Origin: Oncomelania hupensis
Lineage: Eukaryota > Mollusca > Gastropoda > Littorinimorpha > Pomatiopsidae
Assembly (NCBI GenBank): GCA_036898135.1
Contig: CM072516.1
Location: 20,202,693-20,266,692 of the forward strand
Length of the DNA: 64,000 bases
Direction: 5' to 3'
Shown here: positions 44,755 through 54,616 of the stretch, in pieces
How the letters are laid out: each line of letters begins with the position of its first letter
Position numbering within the stretch: the stretch's first letter is position 1
Made by a program: the position numbers and the translations under genes
Notes under the pieces: model-generated
Told to the model about the DNA's origin: nothing
What the model saw: the letters and a program-made list of their open reading frames with translations, nothing else
Database searches by the model: none

Positions 44755-45577
44755 ATGTTAAATTGTTCATTAAATTCTTTCAGAATGTTAAGCGTTGATG
44801 ATGATTATGACCAATCTTTGAAGCAAGAAACAGACTCTATTACAGAAGACAGTCAAAATAGTAATATTGTTACTGAAGAAATGAGTTTGTCAGACGAGAA
44901 CCTTGATAATATGGTTATATCAGCTTTAGTCGGACCGGCACCCCCGGTTTATAGCTGTTCAACAAGTTTGCCTTCAAGATATACTAAAAACAACTGAATG
45001 CCATTCAAGAACATAAAAAGTATCATCAAGACTTGGTAATTTATTTGGAGTGTGTAGAAAATGAAGATAATGTTTGTGAACCACCTACAAAACCTAAAAC
45101 TAGCCTCGCCTTTTTAGAAAATAAACAGGATAAACAAAAAATTAAGACAGTTGAAGAAATGGATAGGTTTCTTCAAGCATGTTTTAGAGAACCAACTAAA
45201 ATAACCTCAACTATGAACAGCTTTTAAAAAATGCCAACTCGGCAGATGAAATGGCTGAGTTTGTTAAATTAGCCATTTCTGAACAGAAGAACTCAAAATC
45301 TAGAAATTTAAGTCATTCTCTTTATTTGGGAAAATACCTTGAGATGTTATATGAACAAGTACAGAAAGAAAAGATTAAATGGAGCCAGTACTTAAGACAA
45401 AATAATCTTTTAAATCATTCACATGCCAGTTTACTGAGACAGTTATCTAAACAATTTTGTCATTTTAAAAAAAATCATTGTTTGAATATATCAATTACTG
45501 AGTTGAAGAAGCAATCCGATCTTATTATAAAATATATGAAGGAAGATTCATCTTTTGCAGAGAAGTGGACAACTTAA
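44755..45577 (+). pseudogene. Uncharacterised protein gene remnant, three overlapping frames
   Basis: The likely start is ATG 44755 or 44785 (MLSVDDDYDQSLKQETDSI). The acidic N-terminal part ends at 44997, the middle (YHQDLVIYLECVENEDNVCE to DRFLQACFREPTKI) is in another frame, and the C-terminal part from about 45215 is in a third (MAEFVKLAISEQKN, KYLEMLYEQVQKEKIKWSQY, LRQLSKQFCHFKKNHCLNIS, YMKEDSSFAEKWTT then TAA 45575-45577). Two indels thus broke a protein of about 270 residues. The C-terminal part is rich in Lys, Gln and Leu and likely helical. I do not recognise the family. The intronless style and base composition resemble the Polinton genes to the right, and a hammerhead ribozyme fold lies 111 bases downstream. 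Confidence 0.5.
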
Positions 45578-45688
45578 TCAAATGTATTGAGGGGAGCTGC
45601 GTGTGTGGAGATTTTTCTTGACACCCCCCTATTATTATTTTTTTTTAGAATATATAGTTAAAAACACGTCACACAACAACACTAGCAA

Positions 45689-45749
45689 AAGCTGTCAACA
45701 ACTGTTGCTGTTGTTCTGATGAGACCCTACAGCAAGGGCGAAACAGCTT
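45689..45749 (+). ncRNA. Hammerhead ribozyme candidate (stem III open, type III topology)
   Basis: All parts of the hammerhead fold are present in order. Stem III 5' strand AAGCTGT (45689-45695) pairs perfectly with ACAGCTT (45743-45749). The cleavage-site nucleotide is C45696, preceded by GU as in the consensus GUC. Stem I is AACAAC (45697-45702) with GTTGTT (45710-45715), closing a 7-base loop. The core CUGAUGA is 45716-45722. Stem II is G45723 with C45739, then CCCT (45725-45728) with AGGG (45735-45738), closing a 6-base loop, with one bulged A (45724). The second core strand GAAA is 45740-45743, its last A being A15.1 paired to U45695. Self-cleavage would be after C45696. The fold is drawn by hand; activity is inferred. 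Confidence 0.78.
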
Positions 45750-45769
45750 CTTTTTAAGTCTACATTTAA

Positions 45770-46180
45770 TTTTCATAGCTCTAGTGTAAAACAGAACGAA
45801 GTCTCAGTGACGCGGCGTTTCTTCACAACACCCTATTATTATCTATCGGTTCTGCGCACTAATTATTGCCAGGGTCTCAGTGACGCAGCGTTTTTCAACA
45901 ACAGCCTTGTTGTGCGCAGTGGGGTATGCGCGTCACTAGCTATGACGAGACATGGTATTTTTAGCTCGCGATCCTGTGCACCGGATCGAGATGGCCATAG
46001 TCACTAGCATGATAAGGACTGCTCGCGATCAGGTCCATGGAACGACATGATGTACTTTCTTTTTTAGCTATGATCCGGTGTCACCCGGATGGTCAACCAC
46101 ATTATACCAAAAAACAAAGGTATCATGATGAACCAACGCTTGCTTATGTATTTACCTGGTGGTGACTCAACGCAGCGAAA
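45770..46180. repeat. Structured non-coding region: direct repeats and short hairpins
   Basis: GTCTCAGTGACGCGGCGTTT (near 45800) recurs as GTCTCAGTGACGCAGCGTTT about 75 bases later (near 45875). CGATCC/GGATCG flank TGTGCACC near 45969-45988, and ATCCGG/CCGGAT flank a short loop near 46072-46091. GTCACTAGC occurs twice (about 45931 and 45999). No coding potential is seen; function unknown. Confidence 0.55.
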
Positions 46181-46891
46181 CATCGATCTAGTGACAAATG
46201 CCACGCGTATACTACCCCATTGCACTCAATAGCACGCAGCGCCCTGACATGCCTCCCACTACATACGCGTGCGAGGGGGGTATGGAAACTCATAACACAA
46301 AAACAAAATAGAACAATGAATCAACAAAACGCAACAACTTCCACCCAGCTAACACAATCACACCTGCCATGTCTCCACAACCAATAGCACCCAACAACAA
46401 AGATCTACAGTATTTTTGTCTGATTTACAAGGTAGTGGTACCCGATTAGCGATTGAAGGTGTACCATTAAGCAGCAGCAGGTAGGGAATGTTTTCCCCGC
46501 CAATAATTAATATATGCCAGTCTAATTCATATACACACAAACTGCAGTAAGAGTATAACCCCCCCCTCATAATAGACAATTTTTAATCATTCACTTTCTT
46601 TTCACCTTTTTGAACCCTCATTATTTACAGTTGTTAGTTTATATGTTTGTCTATTATTTTGCCCCAAGGGGTAATTACCTTTCTATCATCATCAATTATA
46701 CTCCACAGATAAAAGAGACAGACGGTTAAGAGAAATAATCATTAATAAACTATTATGCATTTCAAGTGCATTGCTTCCTTTTGATAACATTTTTTTAAAA
46801 ATACTGGACGCGCCTTTCCCCCGAATCAATCAGGCTCAAAGCGTGGCGATCTGTCCCAACACAATTATTATATTAACTGCATCCAGTACCA
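46181..46891. other. Unassigned non-coding sequence left of the Polinton gene block
   Basis: No gene is recognised. An element terminus could lie here, but no terminal inverted repeat can be tested because the right end is outside the window. Confidence 0.4.
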
Positions 46892-47128
46892 TTATATATT
46901 AATGTCCACGGGAATGATCTTTTGTTTAACAAGGTAATCTCTAGTGAACAGTGATAATGAAAAGATGCCAATCAGTTTACCAACATCTGAAAAATCCATC
47001 TTTCCCAATTCAATAGGTTTCATTTTTAAAAGAGATTTTGCAATCATTGAATAAGTTATATTTAGGCCCACTAAAACAGTACTATGGTATCCAAGATTAA
47101 CAATTGTTTGTTCATATGGTACACTCAT
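46892..47128 (-). CDS. Small hydrophobic protein of the Polinton-like element
   Basis: An intact 78-residue frame starts at ATG 47128, 24 bases after the stop of the gene upstream of it on the same strand. It contains a hydrophobic segment (VLVGLNITYSMIAKSLL) and a second moderately hydrophobic one (VGKLIGIFSLSLF) before a basic end (YLVKQKIIPVDINI). The spacing suggests it is part of the same transcription unit as 47153-48025. I cannot name the family; a virion or membrane-associated role is inferred only from hydrophobicity and context. Confidence 0.5.
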   Translation of the reverse strand: MSVPYEQTIVNLGYHSTVLVGLNITYSMIAKSLLKMKPIELGKMDFSDVGKLIGIFSLSLFTRDYLVKQKIIPVDINI

Positions 47129-47152
47129 TTTTATGTATTATAAAAAAAATTA

Positions 47153-47541
47153 TTACTGCATCGAAAACAAATCCAATGATGGCTTCAATGATGTAGATGG
47201 TTCAATTTCTTTCTCTGCTAGTGGTTTCATGGGATTATGTTTATGTTTTCCTTGGCGGTATTTATATATTATGTACCCACTTGCACCTACTACACCAGCT
47301 AGACATAAATAATACACATTCCTATTTGAAGATTGTACTGTTTGTATTGGTTCTTCTTTGTTTGTTGTTAATGTTTGTTGCGTTATTGTTTCTTCTTTTG
47401 GCTGCGCTGATTCCTTTTTTGTTAGTATGTTTGCTTTTGTTACCTGTTAAATTCTGCTAACTTCTTTCCAGCTGCAATTCTTCCTAGGCTCTTTTGTTTA
47501 GTCACTGTGTTCTGTTGGTTCTCCGAATTCTTCATCTCCAT
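47153..47541 (-). pseudogene. Single-pass membrane protein of the Polinton-like element, one frameshift
   Basis: It starts at ATG 47541 inside the end of the 47498-48025 gene (out-of-frame overlap of 44 bases). The first 33 residues contain QKSLGRIAAGKKLAEFNR and run into TAA near 47445. A shift of one base continues into VTKANILTKKESAQPKEETI, a polar Gln/Thr/Glu-rich linker, one transmembrane segment (VYYLCLAGVVGASGYIIY), a basic anchor (KYRQGKHKHN) and a C-terminus ending at 47153. Layout is a polar N-terminal domain, TM and short basic tail. A motif of the GRIxAGKKLAE type recurs in small Polinton-associated proteins as I recall them; function is unknown. Confidence 0.55.
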
Positions 47542-48025
47542 CTCCTGCTGTATCTCCGGATTGGAAGAGTCCATTTTTAATAGCAGAGAAATTTATGTGT
47601 TGAAAAGTAATTAGCCCTGCCGAAAATGGTGCCAACAAGCTTCCAAACTTATAATATAGATTTCTTGATACCTCACTAATCCCATTGACAATGACAGGAT
47701 CTTGAACCAAATCATGAAATAAATCATTCTCACAATATAAAGTAACAAAGGTCGACACAGCTTTGGTATATAACTTTACAATCGAACGCCCCAGACTTTT
47801 AACCATTAAAGCGCAGAGGACTTTATCATATTTATTATGTAACATAATGATGTCTTCGGGCATCAGTCTTTGTACTTGTTCAGTAGTTAAGTCAACACTG
47901 AGATAATACTTTGACTTTTCGGAAGCTACTAATGCAACCAGGCTGGCTATTTTCTCCGCATAGTTGTCAACACCTGTGGCTGTGACATTAATAGCTTCTT
48001 GTGTTAACAAATCATCGCAATTCAT
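47498..48025 (-). CDS. Polinton-associated protein of unknown function
   Basis: The open frame extends to an upstream ATG at 48040, but the start at 48025 (MNCDDLLTQEAINVT) is more likely. It gives 175 residues, mainly helical, with amphipathic segments (YAEKIASLVALVASEKSKYY, RLMPEDIIMLHNKYDKVLCA) and an acidic C-terminus (GDGDEEFGEPTEHSD). The gene is divergent from the plus-strand gene at 48066, leaving only 40 bases of AT-rich sequence as a shared promoter region. No domain was recognised. Its end overlaps the start of the membrane-protein gene at 47541. The frame is undamaged. Confidence 0.6.
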   Translation of the reverse strand: MNCDDLLTQEAINVTATGVDNYAEKIASLVALVASEKSKYYLSVDLTTEQVQRLMPEDIIMLHNKYDKVLCALMVKSLGRSIVKLYTKAVSTFVTLYCENDLFHDLVQDPVIVNGISEVSRNLYYKFGSLLAPFSAGLITFQHINFSAIKNGLFQSGDTAGDGDEEFGEPTEHSD

Positions 48026-48065
48026 TTTAAATACAAACAAAAATAAAAAAAACTAAATTAAAAAA

Positions 48066-48489
48066 ATGGCTGGTGCTGCAATGGTGCTCGGCTCTGCTGC
48101 TGTCAACGCCTTAGCCTTTTCAGGATCAAATTATTTGTTTTCAAAACTAGACAGTAAAGAAGAATTAAAACGGCATAACTTAGCAATGGAAAAATTACAA
48201 GATCAGGCCGAATATGAGAAAAACAAGCTAATGCAGCTTGATTTTGTTAACAAAGGATTGAAAAAAAGAAGGTCATGCTGACAAAACATTTGAAGACGTT
48301 GATGAAGCCTTGCACCAATATTATTTATTCACTGGCACGACACTACCTTCATTAAAACAGCCAGTGTTATCTGATTACTACACACCTAACATTGCACCTA
48401 CAATGTCAGAAACCGGAGAATTAATTTTAATTGTGTTTGGAATAACAGTAGTTTATTACCTTGTTAAACAAAAATATAAATATAATTAA
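48066..48489 (+). pseudogene. Polinton-associated small protein with N-terminal Ala/Gly segment and C-terminal TM, frameshifted
   Basis: ATG 48066 opens with MAGAAMVLGSAAVNALAFSG, a small-residue hydrophobic segment, followed by a charged helical region (LAMEKLQDQAEYEKNKLMQL). A one-base slip in the poly-A at about 48258-48264 breaks the frame. The continuation (ADKTFEDVDEALHQYYLFTG, LSDYYTPNIAPTMSETGE) ends in a transmembrane helix (LILIVFGITVVYYLV) and KQKYKYN, TAA at 48487-48489. I recognise this arrangement as a common accompaniment of animal Polinton gene blocks, probably virion- or membrane-associated; that role is inferred. It is followed after 3 bases by the integrase. Confidence 0.6.
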
Positions 48490-48492
48490 AAT

Positions 48493-49466
48493 ATGACTTC
48501 ACGTTTGTCTAGATTATATTATTCTCAATCCGGATATTGGAAAGGGATGACGGCAGTTGATAAACTTGTAGAAAAGACTGGCTTGTCAGCAAACGTAGTT
48601 AAACAATGGCTATTGAAGCAAGCTGTATGGCAAATCTATCTTCCACCCCCAAAGAAAATAATAAGATCAAAATTTGAAAACTCTAAACCAAATGACACAC
48701 ACCAAATAGATCTGTTATATCTTCCCCATGACAAAATACATAGAAAGAAATACAGATATTCCTTACTGTTATTGATATAGCTACCCGGTTTAAGGATGCT
48801 CATGCTCTTAGGACTAAAAATTCTGCTGAGGTCGCTCAAGCCTTAAATGCAATTTATTCAAGAGGGCCCCTCAGGTTCCCTAGACTTATTCAATGCGATG
48901 AGGGGTCAGAATTCAAAGGAGCCGTTAACCAGCTTTTGTTAAAACATAATGTAACTGTCAGAAGAGGAGTTGTTGGATTGCACAGATCACAGGGTATTGT
49001 GGAAAACTTTAAAAGGCAACTGGCAGAAAGATTATTCACTTATCAGTATTCAAAGGAGCTGTTTACTGAAACCACTAATACAGAATGGGTCATTAGGCTG
49101 CCTCGAGTTTTAAGGGAAATAAATTCAGAACCAACTAGAGTTACAGGATTAAAACAAATCGAAGCTATTAAAAAGAAACAGACTGTTGTTACTGTTTCAA
49201 AGCCTGGTCAGCCGGATCTAACTTTGATGAACAAAACTGTTAGATACCTTTATCAGCCTGGAGAAGTTGCAAATGACACTAGAAGAAGAGCTACAGATCC
49301 AATTTGGTCATTAAGCGTTTATGAAGTTGACAGAGCATTGTCCACTGATCCGCCTGTATATTATTTAAGGCCAAGAAGTGATCGTAGAACACCACAAAGA
49401 AATTTTGTAAAAGAAGAACTTCAGATTGTTCCATCCACCACAGAACCATTAAGATTTCCTAATTAA
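48493..49466 (+). pseudogene. Polinton-type retroviral-like integrase (DDE), one frameshift
   Basis: ATG 48493. The N-terminal helical region (GMTAVDKLVEKTGLSANVVK) is followed by the rve catalytic core: first Asp in DTHQIDLLYLPHDK, second in IQCDEGSEFKGAV, Glu in HRSQGIVENFKRQLAERLF. The C-terminal part (VRYLYQPGEVANDTRRRATD, YYLRPRSDRRTPQRNFVKEE) corresponds to the chromo/SH3-like DNA-binding end. A frameshift at about 48762-48775 separates the first Asp from the rest. It would catalyse integration of the linear element. It resembles Polinton/Maverick integrases often annotated as transposon-derived protein F54H12.3. Confidence 0.85.
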
Positions 49467-49486
49467 GAAAATAAAAAAGACTAAAA

Positions 49487-49915
49487 ATGACAGACACAGA
49501 AATGTTCTTTAAGAATTTAGAAATGCTTTTTGATTCTCCCCACTTTCATATGTTAGAAGATGAATGCTGGAAAATCTTTTTCGAATGCAGACTATATGAT
49601 CCAGATATTTATAATGGTTTTTCTGACCCCTTCACTGGACAATATGAAATAAATGAAGATTACAAAGTTTAATGCAAAAGTGACTTCTCAATAGTATTTC
49701 ATAAACTTACAAAAGAAGAATACAACAAAAAAGATGTGTACCCAAAATCATATTTCTTTAATTATTTTTGGTTACATTTTATTAAACAAGTTCGCAAACT
49801 AAATCCTCATGTAGTTAAACAAACTGTTTGTGATTGTGGTTCTGACTGTGAATGTGATCATGACTGTGAGCGTGATTGCCATTGTCTTTGCAAATGTGAT
49901 GGGTTTTCATATTAA
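49487..49915 (+). pseudogene. Small protein with Cys-rich C-terminal tail, one nonsense codon
   Basis: ATG 49487 (MTDTEMFFKNLEMLFDSPHF) begins 20 bases after the integrase stop. TAA at 49670-49672 interrupts an otherwise open frame that runs on to TAA 49913-49915, giving about 142 codons in total. The C-terminal 30 residues contain ten cysteines in C-x-C and C-x3-C spacing mixed with Asp, Glu and His (CDCGSDCECDHDCERDCHC), which looks like a metal-binding tail. The N-terminal part has aromatic-rich helices (YFFNYFWLHFIKQVRKL). No family was recognised. Confidence 0.55.
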
Positions 49916-50011
49916 AGTTAAGGTTAGTTGTTTTGTGTTGTTTTTTAATTCAATTTATTCAGTTTAAAGTTGTTTAAAAAATACTATTTAGAGTTTTATT
50001 ATCAGTATAAA

Positions 50012-51676
50012 ATGACTGACTCAAAAAGTCTTTCGCAATCTCCTTTGTTTAAAGACATCTTCCAGACATTGAAACTTCGAATCCTTGACAGTCAAAATGT
50101 TATTAAATCTGTCTATAATAACTACCCATTTGTACTCAACAGTTTTAATTTCAAATCTCCAGTTAAAATACGCATCCACACTCAGGTAACCTTTATTAAA
50201 CCTGGCAGTATTGATGAAACGGTGAATGTGTGGGTTTCTTCAAATCAAATTGAAGTGTTAAAATCTTCCGACCTAGACAATGCTTATAACAACGTCTTGA
50301 TCAAACAGTTACAAGGCAGTATAGAGCAAGCAAATATGAAAGGGTCCGGGTGGGCAGAAGGAACTTTAGAATCATTAGAACTGAACATTACAAAGTATAA
50401 TCCAATCAAAGGAAAATCTTATATCCCTCTCCCCAAAGAAATTCTTGACAAGAAGGCTGTATTGAATATTAAGAACTCCGACGACAAATGTTTTATGTGG
50501 TGTGTTCTGGCTAAATTATATCCTATTCAGTTTAAAGAACACCCTGAAAGACACTAGCTGTACCAAGATAAAGTAACGAACTTAAATCTTAAAGACATTA
50601 ATTTCCCTGTTTGCCTTGATGCCATCGACAAATTTGAATCCAAGAACTCTCCTATAACAATCAATGTACATTTTTTGGGACCCTGAATCAAAACTTATGC
50701 CTTTAACAATCTCTCCTAATGCCGCTGACAAGCATAGTAAAATATGCAAAAGCATGACAGATATTCAAACCCGGCTTGTGTTACCGAAGCCAGGTTCTCA
50801 AGTATATTTTAAAAACATCAACAAACAATTCAAGCAGCCTTATATAGTTTATGCCAATTTTGAATCATTGATTTTAAAATACCAAGGCCCGCAAGGATTT
50901 AGTAACTCATTCCTCACACACCTTCACAAAGTCTGCAGTTTCGGGTATGTAGTTGTCAGAGCTGACGGACAACATACAGAGCCTGTTATTTACAAAGGGC
51001 CCAATGCAGCTAGGAAGTTCTTAGTTGAGATGAACAAGATATACAAATTGTCTTTAGCTAGGTAACCCAGCGCCTATGATATTTATTGAATCTGACTCCA
51101 AGAATTTTCAAGCAGCTACAAATTGCCATATTTGTAATAATGAGTTTGACCCGAAGGACCCGAAGGACCCAAAGGGCTTAAAGGACCCGAAGTCCCAAAG
51201 GGTGAGAGATCATTGTCATATAATAGGGGCATTTAGAGGCGCCGCTCATCAGAAATGCAACTTAGAATATGGAATCAAACATTTCTCTCTCCCTATTTTC
51301 ATTCACAATCTTCGAAATTACAACTCGCATTTAATCATGCAGGCAGTGACGAACGCATACAGAGTGTCGGGTATTGCCGAGACATAAGAAAAATATAAAA
51401 CTTTCACTCTGAATAAATTAAAGTTTTATGACAGCTTTCAACATTTGTCTTTCAGTTTAGAAACACTAGCTAAGAACTTACCCAGCTACCCTATTACTAG
51501 TAAATACTTTCCGGACGTTACACTTATTTGGAAAAGTGTATGGACTCTTGGGAAGTGTTTGAAGAATTGGAATTGCCGCCTAAAGAAAACTTTTATTCCT
51601 CCCTCAGTAAAACGTTTATTAGCGATTCCGATTATCAACACGCACAGAATGTCTGGAATGCACTCCGATGTAGATA
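50012..51676 (+). pseudogene. Polinton DNA polymerase B, segment 1 (N-terminal region and exonuclease), broken
   Basis: The likely start is ATG 50012 (MTDSKSLSQSPLF); TAG at 50555-50557 and several frameshifts follow. The N-terminal domain contains the SGWAEGTLESLELNITKYNP and SYIPLPKEILDKKAVLNIKN blocks and DDKCFMWCVLAKLYP. The exonuclease region has PYIVYANFESLI, where the usual Y-A-D-F-E has Asn for the catalytic Asp, then a Cys/His cluster (CHICNNEFD ... RVRDHCHIIGAFRGAAHQKC) and IFIHNLRNYNSHLIM. Between about 50700 and 50740 a stretch present in related polymerases seems missing. The segment ends near 51676, where a LINE is inserted. Protein-primed family-B polymerases replicate the linear element from its termini. 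Confidence 0.8.
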
Positions 51677-54616
51677 GATAGATAGATATTCAGTGCTTAT
51701 AGGGTCCAGCGGACTGCCAAGAGCCGAATCAGGACCACACAGAATTAAGTAAATAGTCTGTACCTTTACTGTTCCGCCTTTGGTGTATTGTAGCAAAATT
51801 GATGTTTTATCGAGTGCATGTATTCAATGTAATGACTATGTAAAGCAGGGTGAGTCTGGTCATAGGCTGGAGTACCCGCTATATAAAAATCCGTTATTAT
51901 TATTATTAAGTAAAATCAGACTAAACTGTTAACATTTAAATATGATAAAAGATGTGAATAAAAACAGTCTAACTAATTCAACCAAGAATATTCAACAAGA
52001 GTATATGACTTAAATGCGATAAAACAAACCAACATCATGCAAAAACTGGAACAGATGTTGACCAGTGCAAACTTTAAAAATCTCATTAAAAGGCATTGAA
52101 CCAAAACATCTTTCTCTTTCATCAACCAGATCAGCACATTCAGACATAAAATGGCGAACGGAAAAGGATTTGTCACATGCAAAGCACCATGGTGGTTCTT
52201 CTCCTTTTAAAAGGAAACTATGGGTGATACAAGTATGTCCAATATAAGGGCGAGCCAAAACTGTTTCTTCTTTGCGAGTGGATGCAAAGTTAGGCAAAGA
52301 AGCTGACAAATCTGGAAGAATTTGAAATAGTTTGTTATTGATTTGAGTAGACCATTCAGTCTGCCACAGCCGTTTACAATAAGATCCAGTCATACAACGC
52401 AGGTCAGAGTATGGAACAAACTGGAAAATCTCTGAAGGGAAATCTAGATGCAGAGCTTCTTTAGCCGCTTTGTCCACTGCAATATTGCCGCGGATGCCCA
52501 TGTGACTAGGTACCCACATAAAAACGATTTTTTTACTCTCAGAAACAAGTTGTGTGTGGAGGTCATGGATCTCTGCCAGAAAAGGGTGTGATATCTTTCT
52601 CGTGGAAAGAGCTTGAAGTGCTGACAGTAAATCAGACATGATTAGAAACGAGGTTATTTTGGATTGATAAGCCTGCTTCAGGGCTAGATGAATTGCCTTA
52701 AGCTCAGCTGTAAAAACAGAACAACAATCAGGTAAACGCTGTTGCAAAGGCTGATCCAGGTGTCTCCCAGAGACCGACGCAGCACCAACCGAGGCTCCTT
52801 TCTTCGACCCATCTGTAAAAAGTTTTTCATATCCTTTATACAATGAACATTGTTCGAGATAAAGTTGCTTATAAACAGCTTCGGAAGTTTCGGTCTTTTT
52901 GAAGGATGTAAGAGTGAAGTTGATAATGGGGTTGAGGAGGTTCCAAGTTGGAAGTACAGTTAGCAATTGATCATCATTAACAGAGTCAACATCTATGCCT
53001 GCAGTGTCAAAGTGAGGACGTATTCTGATACCAAAAGGAGGAATTTCTGTCAGTTTGTTGGAGTATTTAAAGTAAATAACGGATTTAGAACACAATCATA
53101 AGTGGGATTTTCAGGATTTGCTTTAAGTTTGAGAAAATAATTCATGGCGAGCTGGAGCCTGCGGATATCCAAGGGAGGTTCGCCAGCCTCAGCATAAAGA
53201 CTTTCCTTCGGTGAAGTACGAAACGCCCCCAGACAGATCTGAAGACCTTGATGATGGATTGGATCCAAGGCTTTCAAATAGGCTTTCCTAGCAGAACCAT
53301 AAACGATGCTACCATAATCCAATTTAGAGCATACCAGGGAACGATAGAGGAGGAGCAAAGTTTGCTTGTCTGCTCCTTAGTCTGTGTGGCTGATAACTTT
53401 CAAAACATTAAGACCTTTCTGGCAGCTGTCCCTCAGGTATTTAATATGCGGCAGAAAAGTAAATTTGCTGTCAAAAATAATACCCAAAAATTTTACTTGT
53501 TTAGAAACTTTGATGGGTTGGTCATAAACATGGAGAGAGGGGTTCAAAACCTGGTTCTGTTTGCGATGAAAATGAATGCATTCGGTTTTAGAAAGCGAAA
53601 ATTGGAAGCCATTGTCTTCTACCCACCCCTGAATTTTATCTATGCAAAGCTGAAGTTGACGTTCCACCCCAGCCAAGGTTTTACCCTTAGCCGAGATAGA
53701 GAAATCATCAACAAACAAGGATTTATCTATGCCATATTTGACGTTTTGAACTATGTTGTTGATCTTAATGTTAAACAAAAGAGGAGATAAAATGCTACCC
53801 TGAGGGACACCCATCTCCTGCTCAAAAGAATCTGATAATGTGGAGCCAAGTCGGATCTGAAACTTTCTATCGGTTAAAAAATTTTCTATAAAAATGGGTA
53901 AGTTCCCACAGAAGCATAAGTGTTCTAGATCTTTTAGAATCCCGAACTTCCAAGTGGTGTCGTAAGCCTTTTCTAGACCAAACAACACAGAAACAACATG
54001 TTCGCCGTTATCCAACGCGTTTCTAACGAACGACTCGAATCGGACGAGATGATCTGAAGTGCCCCTGTTTTTGCGGAAACCACACTGAGTGATATCAAGA
54101 GCATTAATGGATTATAACTGCCACAGCAAACGCTCATATATCATTCTTTCCATAGTTTTGCACAAACAGCTTGTAAGGGCAATAGGCCTGTAGTTGTTAG
54201 GGTCAGAGTGATCCTTTCCAGGTTTAGGTATTGGAACAATTACTGCCTCTCGCCAAGATGGGGGAAAGGAACCAGAAGACCAGATATGATTAAACACAGC
54301 CAAGAGAATTTTAAGGGAATCTGTAGGCAGGTGCGAAATTAACTGATAATGAATATCATCAGGGCCAGAAGCAGAATTATTGGATTTTAAGATGGAATCT
54401 GTCAATTCTTCCATAGAAAATGGAAGGTTATATGGTTCACAATTATCAGCATAAAAAAAACAGGATTCTCTTTCTTTTTTATCTTTGATGTTTTGGAATT
54501 TGGGGGAGTAATGAGCAGATGAAGAATTGTGATGGATGGTGGAGGCCAACAAGTCAGCCACCCGCTTTCTGTCAGTGATAATCTGTCCACGTTTTTTCAG
54601 ACCTTGGATCACAGCT
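51677..54616 (-). pseudogene. Nimbus/I-type LINE inserted into the polymerase gene (RT and RNase H)
   Basis: This is a minus-strand, 5'-truncated LINE with several frame breaks. RT shows NSASGPDDIHYQLISHLP, NNYRPIALTSCLCKTMERMI, VSVLFGLEKAYDTTWKFGIL, MGVPQGSILSPLLFNIKINN and the polymerase box SLFVDDFSI (V in place of A). After the thumb (FLGIIFDSKFTFLPHIKYL, SKLDYGSIVYGSA) comes RNase H: LFTDGSKKGASVGAA, FTAELKAIHLALKQA, LIMSDLLSALQAL, FMWVPSHMGIRGNIAVDKAA. A Cys/His end follows (CFACDKSFSVRHFMSEC) and the ORF ends at 52010. The 3' UTR (51680-52009) ends in an ATCT-type tail at the left border. It resembles the nimbus (BgI) elements of Biomphalaria. No clear target duplication was seen. Confidence 0.82.

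Noticed and set aside
45689..45749. Chance occurrence of a hammerhead-like core
   Set aside because: The seven-base and four-base cores occur together with three base-paired stems in the correct order. Most other CTGATGA occurrences checked by eye on both strands lacked GAAA and stems, so the candidate was kept.
51677..54616. Target-site duplication for the nimbus-like LINE
   Set aside because: No convincing short repeat was found at the two borders.
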